This document shows positions 5,550 to 7,562 of a stretch of DNA of 7,562 nucleotides, one piece after another. A program made the position numbers and the translations under genes. Source of the DNA: an uncultured Ruminococcus sp. (GTDB taxonomy: Bacteria; Bacillota; Clostridia; Oscillospirales; Acutalibacteraceae); contig CACYDZ010000228.1 in NCBI GenBank assembly GCA_902773265.1, positions 1-7,562 of the forward strand, given 5' to 3'. Every line of letters starts with the position of its first letter. Within the stretch, counting starts at the first letter, position 1. The notes under the pieces were generated by a model. That model was not told the DNA's origin. It did no database searches and saw nothing but the letters and a program-made list of their open reading frames with translations.

Positions 5550-6362
5550 TCACATATTGCTTTCCTCAAAGCTGTAAATTTTAACGGTCTGTCCGTATTT
5601 GCGAAAACGCTTGTATCGGTTTTCGGTCAGTTCTTCATCAGTCATGGACTGATATTTATGCAATGTTTCGATAATCTGTGCTTTGAGTGTGGCAAAAAAT
5701 TCCGCTTTATCCTCTTCGGGTTCGGGGATAATTCTTTCAATAACCTCCATCGTCAGCAAATCATGAGAAGTCATTCGTAAACATTGTGCTGCCTCTGCCA
5801 TTTTATTGGCATCTTTCCAAAGAATACTCGCACAACCTTCTGGGGAAATGACAGAGTATACCGCATTTTCCAACATCCAGACTTCATTCGCTACGGCAAG
5901 TGCCAATGCTCCTCCACTGCCCCCTTCCCCTATCAGAATGGACAGTATCGGGGTTTTCAGGGTCATCATTTCCATTAAATTTTCGGCGATTGCCTGTCCC
6001 TGACCTCTTTCTTCCGCACCAATTCCGCAAAATGCACCGCTGGTATCTACAAGACATAATACAGGTCTGCGGAATTTTTCTGCCTGCTTCATCAGTCTTA
6101 AGGCTTTTCGGTAACCCTCAGGGTGTGCTGAACCAAAGTTTCTCGCTACCCTCTCCTGTGTGTTCTTGCCCTTTTCCAGACCAATTATCGTTACGGGAAT
6201 ATTGTCTATCATGCCTAATCCTGCTTTGATGGCTCTGTCGTCAGCATAACGCCTGTCCCCGTGAAATTCCAGAAAAGTACCGTTTGTCAAAGCATTGATA
6301 TAGTCTGTAGCTGTCATTCTGTCTGACGCTCTCGCCGCCATTACTCTTTCAACTGCTTTCAT
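5550..6362 (-). CDS. accA: Acetyl-CoA carboxylase carboxyltransferase subunit alpha (short form)
   Basis: This is the alpha half of the alpha2-beta2 carboxyltransferase, which moves the carboxyl group from carboxybiotin on AccB to acetyl-CoA and makes malonyl-CoA for fatty-acid synthesis. The crotonase-fold signatures are clear: FLEFHGDR.YADD (30-42), NFGSAHPEGYRKALRLMKQAEKF (75-97), DTSGAFCGIGAEERGQG (106-122), the oxyanion-hole region IGEGGSGGALALAV (144-157), MLENAVYSVISPEG (163-176) and ILWKDA (180-185), ending in RYKRFRKYG. At 270 residues it lacks the roughly 50-residue N-terminal helical extension of the B. subtilis and E. coli proteins. It matches the short streptococcal/clostridial form, so this is not a truncation. 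The DTSGAFCG segment replaces the more common DTPGAYPG. Its ATG overlaps the accD stop as ATGA, which implies translational coupling and equal subunit supply. Confidence 0.97.
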   Translation of the reverse strand: MKAVERVMAARASDRMTATDYINALTNGTFLEFHGDRRYADDRAIKAGLGMIDNIPVTIIGLEKGKNTQERVARNFGSAHPEGYRKALRLMKQAEKFRRPVLCLVDTSGAFCGIGAEERGQGQAIAENLMEMMTLKTPILSILIGEGGSGGALALAVANEVWMLENAVYSVISPEGCASILWKDANKMAEAAQCLRMTSHDLLTMEVIERIIPEPEEDKAEFFATLKAQIIETLHKYQSMTDEELTENRYKRFRKYGQTVKIYSFEESNM

Positions 6363-7303
6363 TCTATATCCTCCTTCGCTTCTGTTTCATCAGCTACGAT
6401 TTCTTCTTTCTCCTCCTGTACGGAAAGCGTGTTTTCATAGCCGTGCATCATCAGTAATTTTCCCAGCACTTCTTTCATTTTGGCTCGGGAAACAATAGCA
6501 TCAACAAACCCTTTTGTCTGTAAAAATTCAGCACTCTGAAAATCTTTGGGTAATTTCTGTCTGATGGTCTGCTCAATCACTCTTGGCCCCGCAAAGGCTA
6601 TAAGAACATGAGGTTCCGAAAGAATAATATCTCCCTCCATCGCAAAACTGGCTGTTACACCACCTGTTGTCGGGTCTGTGAGAACTGTAATGTACAACAG
6701 ACCTTTATCACTGTGACGCTTGACCGCTCCACTCGTCTTTGCCATCTGCATAAGCGACAATATGCCCTCCTGCATTCTTGCCCCACCTGATACGGTAAAC
6801 CCAACAACAGGTAAATCATGTTCACTTGCGTATTCAAAGGCACGGGTGATTTTTTCGCCTGTTACCGTTCCCATTGACCCCATCATAAAGTTGGAATCCA
6901 TGACAAACAGTACAGTTTTATAACCGTTTATCGTGCAAGTCCCTGTAATGACAGCTTCATTTTCACCGCTTCTGTTTTTGGCATTGGCAAGTTTCCATGT
7001 GTATTCGGGAAAGTTGATGATGTTTTTAGAGGTCATCTCACCGTTGATTTCTGCAAAACTTCCCTCATCTGCCGTAATGGCAATTCTCTCCCTTGCACTC
7101 ATGCGGAAATGATGATGACAGTGTACACATACTCTTTTGTTCTCCGCTAAGTCGGACGACAACATCATTTTCTTACATTCAGGGCATTTTATCAGTAACG
7201 ACTCGGGAATAAACGGTCTTTCATTTCCGCTGTTTCTTTCTGACGGTAATTTTTCCAGTTCGTTTTTCGGTTTCAGAAAAGTAAAAAAATCGCTGTTAAA
7301 CAT
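6359..7303 (-). CDS. accD: Acetyl-CoA carboxylase carboxyltransferase subunit beta
   Basis: This is the beta half of the carboxyltransferase, the partner of AccA encoded by the next gene. Counting from the ATG (314 residues), the four-cysteine zinc ribbon is Cys40, Cys43, Cys59 and Cys62 (C-X2-C-X15-C-X2-C). It is followed by HFRMSARERI, then MGSMGTVTGEKI (from 141), VSGGARMQEG (from 171), DPTTGGVTASFA (from 210), GPRVIEQTI (from 239) and LQTKGFVD. These acyl-CoA-binding core motifs are all intact. The tail is strongly acidic (EEKEEIVADETEAKEDIE) and its last codons overlap accA. The start is uncertain. The frame also opens at a TTG at 7312 (317 residues), 5 nt after an AGGA. I prefer the ATG at 7303 because MF is a common AccD start and AGGA lies 9 nt before it. 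No convincing promoter is visible between the gene and the hairpin array, so accC or other fab/acc genes may lie upstream beyond the window. Confidence 0.95.
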   Translation of the reverse strand: MFNSDFFTFLKPKNELEKLPSERNSGNERPFIPESLLIKCPECKKMMLSSDLAENKRVCVHCHHHFRMSARERIAITADEGSFAEINGEMTSKNIINFPEYTWKLANAKNRSGENEAVITGTCTINGYKTVLFVMDSNFMMGSMGTVTGEKITRAFEYASEHDLPVVGFTVSGGARMQEGILSLMQMAKTSGAVKRHSDKGLLYITVLTDPTTGGVTASFAMEGDIILSEPHVLIAFAGPRVIEQTIRQKLPKDFQSAEFLQTKGFVDAIVSRAKMKEVLGKLLMMHGYENTLSVQEEKEEIVADETEAKEDIE

Positions 7304-7334
7304 TTTCCACAATCCTATCCTGTATGTTCTCTAG

Positions 7335-7562
7335 TCGGGGACACCGTCCCCGAACCCCTGTTCAAGGGCTGCCGCCCTTGAACATCCTGCCCACTTTTTT
7401 TCAAAAAAGTGGACAAAAAACTTTTTCGGCTCACTGCGTTCGGAATGTTTTATCTCAGGTATGGCGGTGACAATTAAAAGTTTTTGTCGAACTTTTTTCA
7501 AAAAGTTCGTGGGGTCAAGGGGCAACGCCCCTTGTGGGATTTTAAAGGGCAAAGCCCTTTAA
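7335..7562. repeat. Intergenic palindromic hairpin array upstream of accD, continuing past the right edge
   Basis: Six hairpins occupy 228 bp. They are an 8-bp stem with 3-nt loop (7335-7353), 11-bp stem with 4-nt loop (7359-7384), 9-bp with TTCA loop (7391-7412), 9-bp with TTCA loop (7488-7509), 8-bp with 3-nt loop (7516-7534) and 9-bp with 3-nt loop (7542-7562). G+C-rich pairs flank A/T-run pairs on both sides of a 75-bp central part (7413-7487), whose ends are themselves nearly complementary (GACAAAAA-ACTTTT near 7412-7425 against 7476-7488). The layout is roughly mirror-symmetric and looks like a non-coding repetitive element rather than a gene. I recall similar hairpin-rich intergenic repeats in Ruminococcus-type genomes, but I cannot verify copy number. 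Any ORF across it is a by-product of the palindromes. Confidence 0.75.

Noticed and set aside
5550..6362. accA as an N-terminally truncated pseudogene
   Set aside because: The missing N-terminal helices are also absent in the intact short form from streptococci and some clostridia. The ATGA overlap with accD supports the start, and all core motifs are present.
7331..7552. 73-residue minus-strand ORF upstream of accD
   Set aside because: It lies wholly inside the hairpin array, and its residues simply translate the palindromes. No ribosome site or recognisable domain is seen.
7335..7562. CRISPR array
   Set aside because: The hairpins are different palindromes without a constant direct repeat or uniform spacers.

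Overview
The window reads as a low-to-moderate G+C chromosomal segment from an anaerobic Firmicute. A Clostridia/Oscillospiraceae-like (Ruminococcus-type) source is my best guess. The basis is the short streptococcal-type AccA, the AccD-AccA gene pair, AGGAG ribosome sites, TTGACA/TATAAT promoters, BIG2-rich secreted proteins and a palindromic intergenic array at the right edge. The genus is inferred, not shown. Every gene I can support lies on the minus strand, so transcription runs from right to left.

Layout from right to left (the direction of transcription): (1) 7335-7562, a dense array of six short hairpins that runs off the right edge; (2) accD and accA (about 7303-5550), overlapping by ATGA and followed by a good terminator, which encode the carboxyltransferase half of acetyl-CoA carboxylase; (3) 5242-5549, a non-coding region with a clear promoter whose spacer and upstream flank carry two near-identical inverted repeats; (4) 5241-3235, a secreted six-BIG2 protein with a C-terminal NlpC/P60 peptidase domain, followed by a very long perfect hairpin; (5) 3224-2969, a regulatory gap; (6) 2968-1256, a secreted protein with an unassigned N-terminal domain and four recently amplified BIG2 repeats, followed by a terminator; (7) 1128-157, a tRNA-dihydrouridine synthase (DusB type) with an extremely short predicted leader; (8) 69-1, an elongator tRNA-Met(CAU), cut by the left edge, with its own consensus promoter.

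The genes fall into three functional groups. accD/accA supply malonyl-CoA for fatty-acid synthesis. The two BIG2 proteins are exported and probably act at or in the cell wall, one as a peptidoglycan endopeptidase and the other as a binding or structural protein. dusB and tRNA-Met belong to translation. Each group appears to have its own transcription signals. The exception is accDA, for which I see no convincing promoter and which may be read from genes beyond the right edge.

I do not see a defence system, a CRISPR array, an insertion sequence or a prophage. The most interesting items are the hairpin array next to accD, the paired operator-like repeats at the NlpC/P60 promoter, the unassigned N-terminal domain with an EF-hand-like loop, the alternating cysteine pattern in the BIG2 domains, and the near-leaderless dusB promoter.
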